Positions 42,844 through 51,683 are shown, numbered from the stretch's first letter. The stretch: DNA of 64,000 nt from Rhodoplanes sp. Z2-YC6860 (GCF_001579845.1 NZ_CP007440.1:7462029-7526028); one strand, 5' to 3'. Notes: a model not told the origin generated them from the sequence alone. A program made the numbers and translations.

Positions 42844-43836
42844 ATGCGCGCCGTGGTGGTCCGGGAGTTTGGCGGCATCGAGAAGGCCGCGCTGGGCGAG
42901 ATGCCCAAACCCGAGCCCAAGGCCGGCGAGGTGATGATCGAGGTCCACGCCGTCAGCGTGAACTTCGTCGACCTCGTGATGATGAGCGGCACCTATCAGT
43001 TCAAGCCGACGCTGCCGTTCATTCCGGGCAAGCTGCCGGTCGGGATCGTCACCGCGGTCGGTGCGGGCGTGACGCGGTTCAAGCCGGGCGACCACGCGCT
43101 GCTGATGGCGGAATCCTCGAGCTTCGCCGAGTTCAGCGTGATGCCGGAGAACCAATGCATCAAGCTGCCGCCGAACCTGCCGTTCGAGGAAGCGGCCTCG
43201 ATGGCGCTGGTCTACGACACCGCGTACTTCGCTCTGAAGGATCGCGGCCGGATCGCGCCGGGAGAAACCGTGCTGGTGCTGGGCGCGACCGGCGGCGTGG
43301 GTCTCGCCGCAATCCAACTGGCCAAGGCGTTCGGCGGCAAGGTGTTCGCCGCCGTCTCCAGCAAGAGCAAGGAAGACATCGTTCGCGACGCCGGCGCCGA
43401 TGCCATCGTCGATCTGTCGGTGCCCGATCTGCATGAGAGCCTGCGCCAGCAGGTGTTCGCGCTGACCGGCAAGAAGGGCGTCGACATCGTCGTCGACATG
43501 CTGGGCGGCGATATCTTCGACGCCGCGGTGCGCGCGCTCGCCTGGTGCGGCCGGCTGATCGTGATCGGCTTTGCCTCGGGCCGGATCCCGTCGCTGAAGA
43601 TGAACTACGTTCTGGTGAAGAACATCGAGGTCAGCGGCATGCAGGTCAGCGACTATCGCAAGCGCCGGCCGCAGGACATGCAGGCCGCCTTCGCCGACAT
43701 CTACCGGCTCCATGCCGAGGGCAAGTTGAAGCCGCTGCCGACCAAGGCCTATCCGCTGGAGCAGTTCGCCGACGCGCTCCGCGACATCAAGGACCGCAAG
43801 GTTCGCGGCCGAATTGTCTTGAAAATGCGAAGTTAA
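42844..43836 (+). CDS. Zinc-free MDR quinone oxidoreductase (NADPH:quinone type)
   Basis: A 330-residue medium-chain reductase. The N-terminal catalytic fold has EVHAVSVNFVDLVMMSGTYQFKP and PGKLPVGIVTAVGAGVTRFKPGD; no structural or catalytic zinc cysteines are present. The Rossmann part shows VLVLGATGGVGLAAIQLAKAFGGKVFAA. Family members reduce quinones or enoyl compounds with NADPH. CGGAGAACGAC precedes the ATG. It follows the TPR gene by 40 bases on the same strand and could share its transcript with the ligase-PyrK-PyrD row. Confidence 0.88.
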   Translation: MRAVVVREFGGIEKAALGEMPKPEPKAGEVMIEVHAVSVNFVDLVMMSGTYQFKPTLPFIPGKLPVGIVTAVGAGVTRFKPGDHALLMAESSSFAEFSVMPENQCIKLPPNLPFEEAASMALVYDTAYFALKDRGRIAPGETVLVLGATGGVGLAAIQLAKAFGGKVFAAVSSKSKEDIVRDAGADAIVDLSVPDLHESLRQQVFALTGKKGVDIVVDMLGGDIFDAAVRALAWCGRLIVIGFASGRIPSLKMNYVLVKNIEVSGMQVSDYRKRRPQDMQAAFADIYRLHAEGKLKPLPTKAYPLEQFADALRDIKDRKVRGRIVLKMRS

Positions 43837-43991
43837 TCAATCGAGATTGCTAAAATTTTCGCGATAATTTGCTGGCAATTTTTCGCGCTACTTCTAGCGA
43901 TCCGCGAAACGTACAGAAAACGTGAGCGAATTAGACTGTGCGCAGAGTTGCGAAATGTCACGCAACCGGGGGTCCAAAAAGAAGGTGACAA

Positions 43992-44219
43992 ATGAAGCGC
44001 TTTTTTTTCGACGTTTCGTTCAAAAATCATGTGCGTTACGATTATCAAGGCCGTGACTTCGCGCAGCCGGAACAGGCCCGCGAGCTCGCGGAGCTGATCG
44101 CCCTCGATTTCGAATGCAGCGACAGCGAAACCGCCGGCGCCGAGGTGCAGGTCCGCAACATCGCGGGCACCTGCCTGTTCTCGGTGCCGATCCGGCAGCC
44201 GGAGCTGATCGCGGCCTGA
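43992..44219 (+). CDS. Small DUF6894-like protein
   Basis: A 75-residue protein opening MKRFFFDVSFKNHVRYDYQGRDF, with AAR-like helix EQARELAELIALDFE and a closing beta strand VQVRNIAGTCLFSVPIR. This is the pattern of the small DUF6894 proteins frequent in Bradyrhizobium relatives, whose function is unknown. AAGGTGAC precedes the ATG. The 155 bases before it are distinctly AT-rich (TAAAATTTTCGCGATAATTT), suggesting its own promoter. It converges on ogt with 17 bases between the stops. Confidence 0.75.
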   Translation: MKRFFFDVSFKNHVRYDYQGRDFAQPEQARELAELIALDFECSDSETAGAEVQVRNIAGTCLFSVPIRQPELIAA

Positions 44220-44236
44220 AAGCCGGAAGAGCGTCC

Positions 44237-44797
44237 CTACAATCCCGGTAGACGTGGTGTGGGCGCTTCGCCTTCGAAGCGAACGCCCTCGAGCGCCAGA
44301 AGCTTTTGCTTGGTCTTGGTGCCGCCGTATGCCGAGAAGCCTCCGAGCTTGCCGCCAGCGGCAAGGACCCGGTGGCATGGGATGACGATCGGGATGCGGT
44401 TGCTTCCCATCGCGGCGCCGACGTCGCGGGCGCCCTCCCAGTCGGTCGCGCCGATGCTGCGGGCGAGCTCGCCGTAGGTAACGGTGCGGCCAAACTCGAT
44501 ACCGCGCAGCGCCTCGTAGATGCGGCGGCGAAGCTCGTCGATGCCATTGAGGTCGACGGCAACGGCTGAGAAATCGACCCTCTGGCCGCCGAGATAATTC
44601 CGAATATCGACGATCAGGGCCTGCACCGCTGGCGGCGGATCGGCCGGGCCGACGCTGCCGGATTTTTTAACGAGCCGCCGCTCGGTCATGGCGTCGTCCT
44701 TCTCCGGAAGCTGCGTGGCGCAGATGCCCCGCCCATTCCAGGCGATGCCGCAACGGCCGATCGCGGTCTCGAACAGATGATGATGTGCCTGTTCCAT
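44237..44797 (-). CDS. ogt: Methylated-DNA--protein-cysteine methyltransferase
   Basis: A 186-residue Ogt-type repair protein. The active site is IPIVIPCHRVLAAGGKLGGFSAYGG with the acceptor Cys in PCHRV, and the recognition helix follows RTVTYGELARSIGATDWEGARDVGAAMGSN. It removes alkyl groups from O6-alkylguanine by a suicide reaction. The ATG at 44797 gives MEQAHHHLFET; the frame extends to 44833. No Ada N-terminal domain is fused, so it is Ogt rather than Ada. Confidence 0.92.
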   Translation of the reverse strand: MEQAHHHLFETAIGRCGIAWNGRGICATQLPEKDDAMTERRLVKKSGSVGPADPPPAVQALIVDIRNYLGGQRVDFSAVAVDLNGIDELRRRIYEALRGIEFGRTVTYGELARSIGATDWEGARDVGAAMGSNRIPIVIPCHRVLAAGGKLGGFSAYGGTKTKQKLLALEGVRFEGEAPTPRLPGL

Positions 44798-44858
44798 GGC
44801 GCAAAGGTAGGCGCAGGCACGGCGCGTTGCCACCCGATTCCCGAAACCTTAGAAACAC

Positions 44859-44888
44859 GAAGCCCCGCGCCTTGCGGCACGGGGCTTC
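44859..44888 (-). terminator. Terminator of the PRC-barrel gene
   Basis: GAAGCCCCG (44859-44867) pairs with CGGGGCTTC (44880-44888), extended inward by three more pairs around a short loop. On the minus strand it is followed by GTGTTTCT. It lies 22 bases past the stop of the PRC-barrel gene. Confidence 0.7.
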
Positions 44889-44910
44889 CGCGCACAGCGG
44901 CTGGCCGGCA

Positions 44911-45318
44911 TTACATCAGCGGCCAATACGGCGGCACGCCGTAATAGTCGTAGATGCGCTGGCCCTGCGTGCGATCCCACTTCCACTCTTCGCCGGTCGC
45001 ATAGTGCGGCGCGTTCTTGAGTTGCTCGTCGGTGATGTTGACCTCATAGCCGCCGAGCTTCTCGTTGTAGGTCAGCCGCTGCCACGGGATCGGATAGTGA
45101 TCCTCGCCCAGGCCCAGGAAGCCGCCGAAGCCCATCACCGCGTAAGCAATCTGGCCCGAGAACTTATCGAGCATCACCCGCTCGATCTCACCGATCTTCT
45201 TGCCGTCGGAGCGATAGACCTTGGTGCCTTCGACCCGGTCGCTGCCGATCAGATCGTGGCGGCCGTGAATGGCGGGCGAAGTATCGCCGAAACGGCCCAT
45301 TCCTGTCGTCATGCTCAT
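44911..45318 (-). CDS. PRC-barrel domain protein
   Basis: A 135-residue cytosolic protein with one PRC-barrel: DLIGSDRVEGTKVYRSDGKKIGEIERVMLDKFSGQIAYAVMGFGGFLGLGEDHYPIPWQRLTYN. The rest carries GGYEVNITDEQLKNAPHYATGEEW, the usual tail of stress-linked rhizobial PRC proteins. The barrel mediates protein or RNA contacts in RimM and photosynthetic H subunits; here the role is unknown. The ATG at 45318 has GGAG before it. A CTCTCAA/TTGAGAG hairpin (45332-45348) sits in its leader. Confidence 0.85.
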   Translation of the reverse strand: MSMTTGMGRFGDTSPAIHGRHDLIGSDRVEGTKVYRSDGKKIGEIERVMLDKFSGQIAYAVMGFGGFLGLGEDHYPIPWQRLTYNEKLGGYEVNITDEQLKNAPHYATGEEWKWDRTQGQRIYDYYGVPPYWPLM

Positions 45319-45461
45319 GATCGTTCTCCGTCTCTCAACGTTTGAGAGCAAACGTCATCTGGGACATGGAAGTTCCTGCGGGTTCCGCGACGGTGCCGCC
45401 GTACATGGGCGGCGGCATCGTTGCGATTGCGGACATATCGCAGCGCCGAAAACTGCGATGG

Positions 45462-45695
45462 CTACATCGCGTGATGCTTCCGGGCTTTCTTTTTCTTCTT
45501 GGTCATAGCCTTGGAGCTCATGCCGCTGGTCTGCCCAGCCGACGGTTCATTGGGATTGCCCCTGTTCGAGGTGTCCATGTTCTGCCCGCCACTGGGATTG
45601 CCGGTGCCGGTCTGGCTGCTGGTTCCCTGCGCGCTGGCTGCCGTGGCCGCCAACAGACCGAAGCTGGCCGCAGCGAAGATTGGGAGAAGACGCAT
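45462..45695 (-). CDS. Small exported Gly/Ser-rich protein with Lys-rich tail
   Basis: A 77-residue protein too small for a family call. A signal peptide (MRLLPIFAAASFGLLAATAASA) precedes a low-complexity mature part rich in Gly, Ser, Asn and Thr, ending in a basic KKKKKARKHH stretch. AAGGAG lies before the ATG at 45695. Similar small secreted proteins are common in Bradyrhizobium relatives. It lies between PRC-barrel and TM-protein genes in a region of small envelope or stress genes. Confidence 0.6.
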   Translation of the reverse strand: MRLLPIFAAASFGLLAATAASAQGTSSQTGTGNPSGGQNMDTSNRGNPNEPSAGQTSGMSSKAMTKKKKKARKHHAM

Positions 45696-45943
45696 GGCGT
45701 GGCTCCTTGGCTCAAGGGTTTTTCGCATGTGATTTGGGATCGCCTCAGACGCTTTGTCGCATCTGATCAAACCAACGGAACGGACCGTTCACGCGTTCCT
45801 CCCGATTCGGGAATTTGTTCGTCCGATCCCTCGCAATGCGGCGGCGCATCATAAGCATCGCCGCAATCTGGCTTCGGGCGCTTCGGAACGGCGGTGCTCC
45901 GCAAACGTTTTTACGTGATGAGCGCACCGACGAGGATGACGCT

Positions 45944-46264
45944 ATGGAAAATCCAGATTCCAAAAGCTCGCGGTTGAACAAGCAGTGGCGCAGATACGAA
46001 CAGTCTGAGACCACGGTGGCGGCGATTTTCGGCGGCATCGCGGCGCTGTTCATCGCCGGCATCGCAGCGGCTTTCCTTTATGCCAAGGATACCAATCCGA
46101 TCCAGAGCGCCAGCGCGCCGTTGCCGCCCGTGACGAGCAACGCTCAGACGAGCACCGCTCAAGCGCCGGACTCTTCACCGCCCGTTGAAACCACCGGCTC
46201 CGGCGCCAACAACACACCACAGCCGAAGCAGCAGGCGGGCCAGGCTGGACAGAAAAAGCAATAA
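45944..46264 (+). CDS. Small single-pass membrane protein
   Basis: A 106-residue protein with one membrane helix (VAAIFGGIAALFIAGIAAAFLYA, about residues 25-47) after a charged N-terminus, and a long Pro/Ser/Thr/Gln-rich tail (SSPPVETTGSGANNTPQPKQQ) that is probably extracytoplasmic and unstructured. I recognise no domain. GAGGATGACGC precedes the ATG at 45944; the earlier frame is unlikely. Divergent from the small exported protein gene. Confidence 0.6.
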   Translation: MENPDSKSSRLNKQWRRYEQSETTVAAIFGGIAALFIAGIAAAFLYAKDTNPIQSASAPLPPVTSNAQTSTAQAPDSSPPVETTGSGANNTPQPKQQAGQAGQKKQ

Positions 46265-46355
46265 GGGCGCGAGCACGCGGCATTTTCGCGAGGAACAAAG
46301 TTTCTTCGCAGGACGTTCGATAGGCATCTTTGAACACCAACCGGAGTGATAACTC

Positions 46356-46880
46356 ATGCGCTCAAGTCTTCTGCTCGGCGGGCTGCTGTCCTCTGTCGTG
46401 ATCGTGACAGCGTTCGCTCAATCCAATCCGCCGGCGCCCGCTGCGACCCCGGCCCCGCCTGCCGCTGCCGCCACCACCACGACCACCACGACATCGGCCT
46501 CGGCAATGTGGCGCGCGTCCAAGGTCATCGGCGTCAATGTTTACAATGACCAGAACGAAAAGCTCGGCGACATCAGCGAAGTCCTGATCGACAAGTCGGG
46601 CAAGGTCGACGGCGTGATCATCGGTGTCGGCGGCTTCCTCGGCATGGGCTCCCATGACATCAAGGTCGATATGGCCAAGCTGAAATTCGTCGACGAGCCT
46701 GTGAAGACCTCTTCGAGCAACACCACGACGACGACCGGCGCGGCTGGCGGTTCGATGAACCGGCCGGCCACCACGACGACCACTACGTCTTCGACCAAGA
46801 AATGGTATCCGGACCATGCGATCCTGAGCGGCGCTAGCAAGGACCAGCTCAAGGCCATGCCGCAGTTCAAGTACGACTAA
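46356..46880 (+). CDS. Exported PRC-barrel protein with Thr-rich linkers
   Basis: A 174-residue protein: signal peptide (1-22, ending TAFAQ), a Pro/Ala/Thr linker with a run of seven threonines, a PRC-barrel (about 50-110: MWRASKVIGVNVYNDQNEKLGDISEVLIDKSGKVDGVIIGVGGFLGMG), two further Thr runs and a C-terminal KWYPDHAILSGASKDQLKAMPQFKYD. It shares the GGFLGMG/GGFLGLG loop with the cytosolic PRC protein at 44911. Periplasmic location is inferred. CGGAG precedes the ATG. Confidence 0.85.
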   Translation: MRSSLLLGGLLSSVVIVTAFAQSNPPAPAATPAPPAAAATTTTTTTSASAMWRASKVIGVNVYNDQNEKLGDISEVLIDKSGKVDGVIIGVGGFLGMGSHDIKVDMAKLKFVDEPVKTSSSNTTTTTGAAGGSMNRPATTTTTTSSTKKWYPDHAILSGASKDQLKAMPQFKYD

Positions 46881-46930
46881 TTGTTTCGCAACAGCGCTCA
46901 GGCAACGCAAGCTGACGGCGTGATGCGACG

Positions 46931-46961
46931 AAAGAGCCCTGGCGAAAGCCGGGGCTCTTTT
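46931..46961 (+). terminator. Terminator after the exported PRC-barrel gene
   Basis: AAAGAGCCC-T-GGC (46931-46943) pairs with GCC-G-GGGCTCTTT (46948-46960) around a GAAA tetraloop, followed by T and C. A textbook intrinsic terminator 50 bases past the stop. Confidence 0.88.
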
Positions 46962-47022
46962 CACATCGCGTGTGAGGCAACCGTATTGCCTTTCCGGCGT
47001 CCCCTGCCCTACATGGCGCGCC

Positions 47023-48828
47023 ATGCCCGCGCCTCTTCTCCAGCTCAAAGACATCGCACTGACCTTCGGCGGCACGCCGCTGCTCACCGCGGCCGAGCTT
47101 TCGGTCGCGCCGGGCGAGCGCGTCTGCCTGGTCGGGCGCAACGGCTCGGGCAAATCGACGCTCATGAAGATCGCGGCGCGCGGGGTCGAGCCCGACGGCG
47201 GCTCGGTGTTCGTGCAGCCTGGCGCATCGCTGCGCTATCTCGCACAGGAGCCGGATTTCGGCGATGCCGAGACGGTGATGGCCTACGTCGAGGCTGGCCT
47301 TGGGCCGAACGACGGAACCCACCAGGCGCAGCAGATGCTCGACGCGCTGGGGCTGTCCGGCAGCGAAGACCCGTCGCGGCTGTCCGGCGGCGAGGCGCGG
47401 CGCGCGGCGCTCGCCCGCGTGCTCGCGCCCGATCCGGACATCCTGCTGCTCGACGAGCCGACCAACCATCTGGATCTCCCCACCATCGAGTGGCTGGAGC
47501 GCGAACTCGAAGGGCTGCGCTCGGCCATCGTGATGATCAGCCATGACCGGCGCTTTCTCTCCAACATGTCGCGCAGCACGGTGTGGCTCGACCGCGGCAA
47601 GACCAAGCGGGTCGAGCGTGGTTTCGCCGATTTCGAGGACTGGCGTGACGAGGTGCTGGCCGAGGAGGAACGCGACCAGCACAAGCTCGACCGCAAGATC
47701 GTCGCCGAGGAGCATTGGCTGCGCTACGGCGTGACCGCGCGGCGAAAGCGCAACGTCAAGCGGCTCGCGGGCCTGCAGACGCTCCGCGAAACGCGGCGCA
47801 CCTATCGCGGCTCTCAAGGCAGCGCCACCATCGCAGCCAGCGAGGCGGCGCCGTCCGGCGCGCAGGTGATCGAGGCCAAGGGCATCGGCAAGAGCTACGA
47901 GGGCCGCACGATCGTCGAGAATTTCTCGACCCGCGTGCTACGCAGCGACCGCATCGGCGTGGTCGGCCCCAATGGCATGGGCAAGACCACGCTGGTGAAG
48001 ATGCTGACCGGCGCGCTCGAGCCGGACGCCGGCACCGTGAAGCTCGGCGCCAACCTGGCGATGGCCACGCTTGAGCAGCACCGCGACAGCCTCAACCCCA
48101 ACACCACCGTCGCCGATGCGCTGACCGGCGGCGGTCGCGACACCGTCGAGGTCAACGGCGAGCGTCGGCACGTCATCGGCTATATGAAGGACTTCCTGTT
48201 TGCGCCCGAGCAGGCGCGCACGCCGCTGGAAAAGCTTTCCGGCGGCGAGCGCGGCCGGCTGATGCTGGCGCAGACACTCGCCAAGCCATCGAACCTGCTG
48301 GTGCTCGACGAGCCGACCAACGACCTCGACCTCGAAACGCTCGACGTGCTGGAGAGCATGATCGCCGACTATGCCGGCACCGTGCTGCTGATCAGCCACG
48401 ACCGCGACTTTCTCGACCGGCTCGTCACCAGCGTGATCGTGCCGGACGGCAACGGGCACTGGGTCGAATACGCCGGCGGCTACACCGACATGCTGGCTCA
48501 GCGCGGCGAAGATCTCGTGCGTGAGGCACCCAAGGCTGCAAAAGAGCCGAAAGCGGTCAAGGAAGCCAAGCCGGCACCGGAGAAGAAGCGCAAGCTCAGC
48601 TTCAACGAAAAGCATGCGCTCGAAACTCTGCCCAAGATGATCGCCGATCTCGAATCGCAGGGCCGCAAGCTGCAGCAGCAGCTCGACGATCCGAATTTCT
48701 TCGCACGCGATCGGGCTGGATTCGAGAAGGTGTCGTCAGACCTCGGCGCAGTGCAGACCAAGCTCACCGAAGCGGAAGAGCGCTGGCTGGAGCTGGAAAT
48801 TTTGCGCGAGGAGTTGGGCGGCGCTTAA
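47023..48828 (+). CDS. uup: ABC-F ATPase, Uup-like
   Basis: A 601-residue soluble protein with two ABC domains. First: Walker A GRNGSGKST, signature LSGGEARRAALARVL, Walker B ILLLDEPTNHLD. Second: GPNGMGKTT, LSGGERGRLMLAQTL, LLVLDEPTNDLD. No membrane part. After a Lys/Pro linker the C-terminus forms a coiled coil (KLSFNEKHALETLPKMIADLESQ... ending LELEILREEL), the DNA/RNA-binding tail of Uup. ABC-F proteins act on ribosomes; Uup also affects precise excision. The ATG at 47023 (MPAPLLQL) is chosen over a GTG at 46972. Confidence 0.88.
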   Translation: MPAPLLQLKDIALTFGGTPLLTAAELSVAPGERVCLVGRNGSGKSTLMKIAARGVEPDGGSVFVQPGASLRYLAQEPDFGDAETVMAYVEAGLGPNDGTHQAQQMLDALGLSGSEDPSRLSGGEARRAALARVLAPDPDILLLDEPTNHLDLPTIEWLERELEGLRSAIVMISHDRRFLSNMSRSTVWLDRGKTKRVERGFADFEDWRDEVLAEEERDQHKLDRKIVAEEHWLRYGVTARRKRNVKRLAGLQTLRETRRTYRGSQGSATIAASEAAPSGAQVIEAKGIGKSYEGRTIVENFSTRVLRSDRIGVVGPNGMGKTTLVKMLTGALEPDAGTVKLGANLAMATLEQHRDSLNPNTTVADALTGGGRDTVEVNGERRHVIGYMKDFLFAPEQARTPLEKLSGGERGRLMLAQTLAKPSNLLVLDEPTNDLDLETLDVLESMIADYAGTVLLISHDRDFLDRLVTSVIVPDGNGHWVEYAGGYTDMLAQRGEDLVREAPKAAKEPKAVKEAKPAPEKKRKLSFNEKHALETLPKMIADLESQGRKLQQQLDDPNFFARDRAGFEKVSSDLGAVQTKLTEAEERWLELEILREELGGA

Positions 48829-48857
48829 CTCGCCGCCGCTGCCGATTGGTTACGCCG

Positions 48858-48960
48858 TCATTCCGGGGCCGCGCGCAGCGCCGAACCCGGAATCCAGACG
48901 TTGGCTCGGAGCTTTGTTCTGGATTCCGGGTTCGCGAGCTTCGCTCGCGCCCCGGAATGA
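48858..48960. repeat. Palindromic intergenic repeat, copy 2
   Basis: Same design and length as 21469-21571: outer ends TCATTCCGGGG and CCCCGGAATGA with inner AACCCGGAATCCAGAC and TGGATTCCGGGTTCGCG. It lies between the stops of uup and the convergent TcuA-like gene, where it could also serve as a transcription barrier. Confidence 0.8.
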
Positions 48961-48980
48961 CCGTGCGGCTACCGCGTGGC

Positions 48981-50471
48981 TCAAGCGTTGCGCATCGCGG
49001 CCGAAGCGCCGGTGCCGGCGATGCGGCCGAAGACCGAACCCGACATCAGGCCCGAGCCGCCCGGATAGTTGAAGTAGAAGATGCCGCCGACGAGTTCGCC
49101 TGCCGCATAAAGTCCCGGGATCGGGTTCATGTCGGAGTCGATCACTTGCCCTGAGTCCGGATCGATGCGCACGCCGCCAAAGGTGAATGAAAGCCCGCAG
49201 CCGACGTGATAAGCCTCGAACGGCGGCTCCTCGATGGTGTTGGCCCAGTTCGACTTGTTGATCGGGAGGCCCACCGTGCAGCGGCCGTCCTTGATGTTCG
49301 GATCGAACTTCACGCCCTGCTTCACGGCCGCGTTGTACTTCTTGATCTCGTCGAGGAACGCCTCGGGATTGACGCCTTCGAGCTTGTGCGCGAACTCCTC
49401 GATGGTGTTGGCCGAGACCTTCGACACGCGCTTGATGCGGTATTCGGCGCGCAGCATCGGCACGATCTTGCCGTCGAACACCTGCCAGGCGAAGTTGCCG
49501 GGCTGGCGCAGCACCACGGCGCCGTACTTGGCGTAGGTGTAGTTGCGGAAGTCCGCGCCCTCGTCGACGAAGCGGCGGCCGGTGGCGTTGACCAGGATGC
49601 CCCACGGATAGCTGTGCTTCTGGAAGTTGTCGCCGACGCTGAGATCGCCGAACTCCGGCGCGTTGTAGTCCCACTGCACGGCGTGGCCGCCCGACCAGTT
49701 GCCGAAGCTCGACGCGCCGATGGCCAGCGCCATGTTGATGCCGTCGCCGGTGTTGTAGGGCGTGCCGCGCACCTTCACGAGCTCCCAGCCCGGGCCCATG
49801 TAGCGGGTGCGCATCTCGGGATTCGACTCGAAGCCGCCGCAGGCGATGATCACCGCCTTGCACTCGATGTCCTCGTACGCGCCGTTGGCCTTGACCTTCA
49901 GGCCCTTCACGGTCTTGCCGTCATAGATCAGCGACAGGCCGCGCACGCCGTAGCGGACCTCGATGCCGTTCTGCTGCGCGAGCTTCAGATGCTGCTCGAT
50001 CAAGCCTGGGCCGCCGCCCTTGGACTCGACGGTGAGGCCGCCCCAGAACTTGAACTTGCCGTCGATCAGATAGGCCTGCCGGCCCCAGATCGGATCGAAC
50101 TTCATGCCGGTCTTGTGCAGCCAGCGCATGGTGTCGCGCGAGCGGCCGACCAGCCGGTCGCACAGTTCGCCGTCGGTCCGGTATTCCGTCACACGGAACA
50201 TGTCGTCGTAGAACTTGTCGGCCGTGTAGGTGCCGAAGTCGGAGCGGTCGAGCTCGTCCTTGGTCAGGTCCGGCATGAGGGCGGTGAGATCGTCGACACC
50301 GTCATAGACGCAGCGGAACGCGCCGGCCGTGAAGCGGGAGTTGCCGCCCATCAGTTCCTTGGGCGCACGCTCGACCATCAGCACCTTGGCGCCGTTCTGA
50401 GCCGCCGCCTGCGCCGCGCAAAACGCCGCATTTCCGGCGCCAACCACCACCACGTCCCACTTGCCTGCCAC
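48981..50471 (-). CDS. FAD-dependent dehydrogenase, TcuA (tricarballylate)-like
   Basis: A 496-residue flavoprotein of the fumarate reductase/succinate dehydrogenase group. The FAD site is WDVVVVGAGNAAFCAAQAAAQNGAKVLMVE. MGGNSRFTAGAFRCVYDG, VIIACGGFESNPEMRTRYMGPGWELVKVRGTPYNTGDGINMAL and GCGLSFTFGGVRID with the C-terminal GLYAAGELVGGIFYFNYPGGSGLMSG are typical of TcuA. Tricarballylate dehydrogenase needs TcuB to pass on electrons; none is seen here. It is divergent from a TTT transporter cluster, which suggests a tri- or dicarboxylate substrate. Confidence 0.8.
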   Translation of the reverse strand: MAGKWDVVVVGAGNAAFCAAQAAAQNGAKVLMVERAPKELMGGNSRFTAGAFRCVYDGVDDLTALMPDLTKDELDRSDFGTYTADKFYDDMFRVTEYRTDGELCDRLVGRSRDTMRWLHKTGMKFDPIWGRQAYLIDGKFKFWGGLTVESKGGGPGLIEQHLKLAQQNGIEVRYGVRGLSLIYDGKTVKGLKVKANGAYEDIECKAVIIACGGFESNPEMRTRYMGPGWELVKVRGTPYNTGDGINMALAIGASSFGNWSGGHAVQWDYNAPEFGDLSVGDNFQKHSYPWGILVNATGRRFVDEGADFRNYTYAKYGAVVLRQPGNFAWQVFDGKIVPMLRAEYRIKRVSKVSANTIEEFAHKLEGVNPEAFLDEIKKYNAAVKQGVKFDPNIKDGRCTVGLPINKSNWANTIEEPPFEAYHVGCGLSFTFGGVRIDPDSGQVIDSDMNPIPGLYAAGELVGGIFYFNYPGGSGLMSGSVFGRIAGTGASAAMRNA

Positions 50472-50697
50472 GTCGATTTCCTCCGCTCGCGCAATGCCGC
50501 CCTGGCCGGGCGGGCTAAGGCTTTCCGGCCTTTCATCGAATTACGTTTGGGCGCTGTCAAGGCCGCGGACGGATGGCAGATGTGCCTTCCGTTCCGCGTG
50601 CTGAACCCTTCGCGAAAGCGCGCGACCGTGTCGCCTTGCCTGCGCGCGGGCTTGGACCATAATCGCGCGCCGGCTTTCACTTCCACTCGAGGCTTTC

Positions 50698-51675
50698 GTG
50701 ACCACACGCCTGAATTCGCTCGTCCTCCTGCTTGCTGCGCTGCTCCCCTTTGTCTCGCCGGCCTCAGCGGAAACCTGGCCCGACCGGCCGGTGAAGATCA
50801 TCGTGCCGTTCGGCGCCGGCGGCTCCGGCGATACGCTCGCCCGCGTGGTGGCCGACCATCTTTCGACGGTGTTCAAGCAGCAGTTCGTAGTCGAGAACCG
50901 CACCGGCGCGGGCGGCATGATCGGCACCCAGGCGATCGCGGCGGCGGCCCCCGACGGCTACACCATCGGCATCACCAATCTTTCGACCTTGGCGCTGGTG
51001 CCGGTGATCAACCCGGCCGCGACCTATCATCCGGTCAACGACTTTTCGCATATCGCCTATGTGGCGGGTGCGCCGGTCGCCTTGGCCGCAACGCCTGCGG
51101 CCAACATCAAGACGCTGAAGGAGTTCATCGACACGGCGAAGACGAGCGCGAAGCCGCTGACGTACGCCTCGTCGGGCGTCGGCTCCGACGGCCATCTGAT
51201 GGGCGTTGCGATCTCGCTCGCCACCGGAGCGCCGCTCGAACACGTGCCTTATCGCTCGACGTCGCAGGCACTCACCGACGTGGTCGCGGGCCATGTCGCG
51301 CTCTGCACCTTCACGCTGTCTTCGACCGCGCAGTTCCTGCGGGCGGGACAGCTCGTCGGCGTCGCGGTGACCTCACCCGATCGGATGCCGGACCAACCGG
51401 ATCTGCCGACCTTCAAGGAACTCGGCTATCCGCAACTCGTCGGCACCACATGGTTTGCGCTGTCCGGCCCGGTGAAGTTTCCCGAAGACGTCGCCGAAAA
51501 ACTCAACCGTGAGGTCGCAATCGCGGTCGCGCTGCCCGAGGTGCAGGCGCGGCTCCGCCGCGACGGCTTCATCGCCCAGCCGATGAGCCGCGCCGATTTC
51601 ACCAAGTTCGTCGGCGACGAAGCGGCGCGCTGGAAGCCGCTGGTCGAAAAGGCAGGCTTGGCGGGCAAGGGCTGA
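50698..51675 (+). CDS. TTT-family (Bug) receptor 1 of the cluster
   Basis: A 325-residue periplasmic receptor starting at a GTG (50698). Signal peptide LNSLVLLLAALLPFVSPASA, then WPDRPVKIIVPFGAGGSGDTLARVVADHLSTVFKQQFVVENRTGAGGMIG, YASSGVGSDGHLMGVAISLATG and HVPYRSTSQALTDVVAGHVAL, all Bug hallmarks. It is the first gene of a plus-strand row of three Bug genes followed by tctB and tctA. The divergent 226-base gap to the TcuA-like gene should hold promoters for both. Confidence 0.87.
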   Translation: MTTRLNSLVLLLAALLPFVSPASAETWPDRPVKIIVPFGAGGSGDTLARVVADHLSTVFKQQFVVENRTGAGGMIGTQAIAAAAPDGYTIGITNLSTLALVPVINPAATYHPVNDFSHIAYVAGAPVALAATPAANIKTLKEFIDTAKTSAKPLTYASSGVGSDGHLMGVAISLATGAPLEHVPYRSTSQALTDVVAGHVALCTFTLSSTAQFLRAGQLVGVAVTSPDRMPDQPDLPTFKELGYPQLVGTTWFALSGPVKFPEDVAEKLNREVAIAVALPEVQARLRRDGFIAQPMSRADFTKFVGDEAARWKPLVEKAGLAGKG

Positions 51676-51683
51676 GCGCACGC

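Noticed and set aside
46455-46500. ACC/ACG repeats considered as a possible CRISPR or microsatellite
   Set aside because: They are in frame and code for the Thr-rich linker of the exported PRC-barrel protein; no spacers.
48981-50471. Succinate dehydrogenase flavoprotein or 3-ketosteroid dehydrogenase instead of TcuA
   Set aside because: The C-terminal GGIFYFNYPGGSG phrase and TTT neighbours fit TcuA better; a definite substrate is not claimed.
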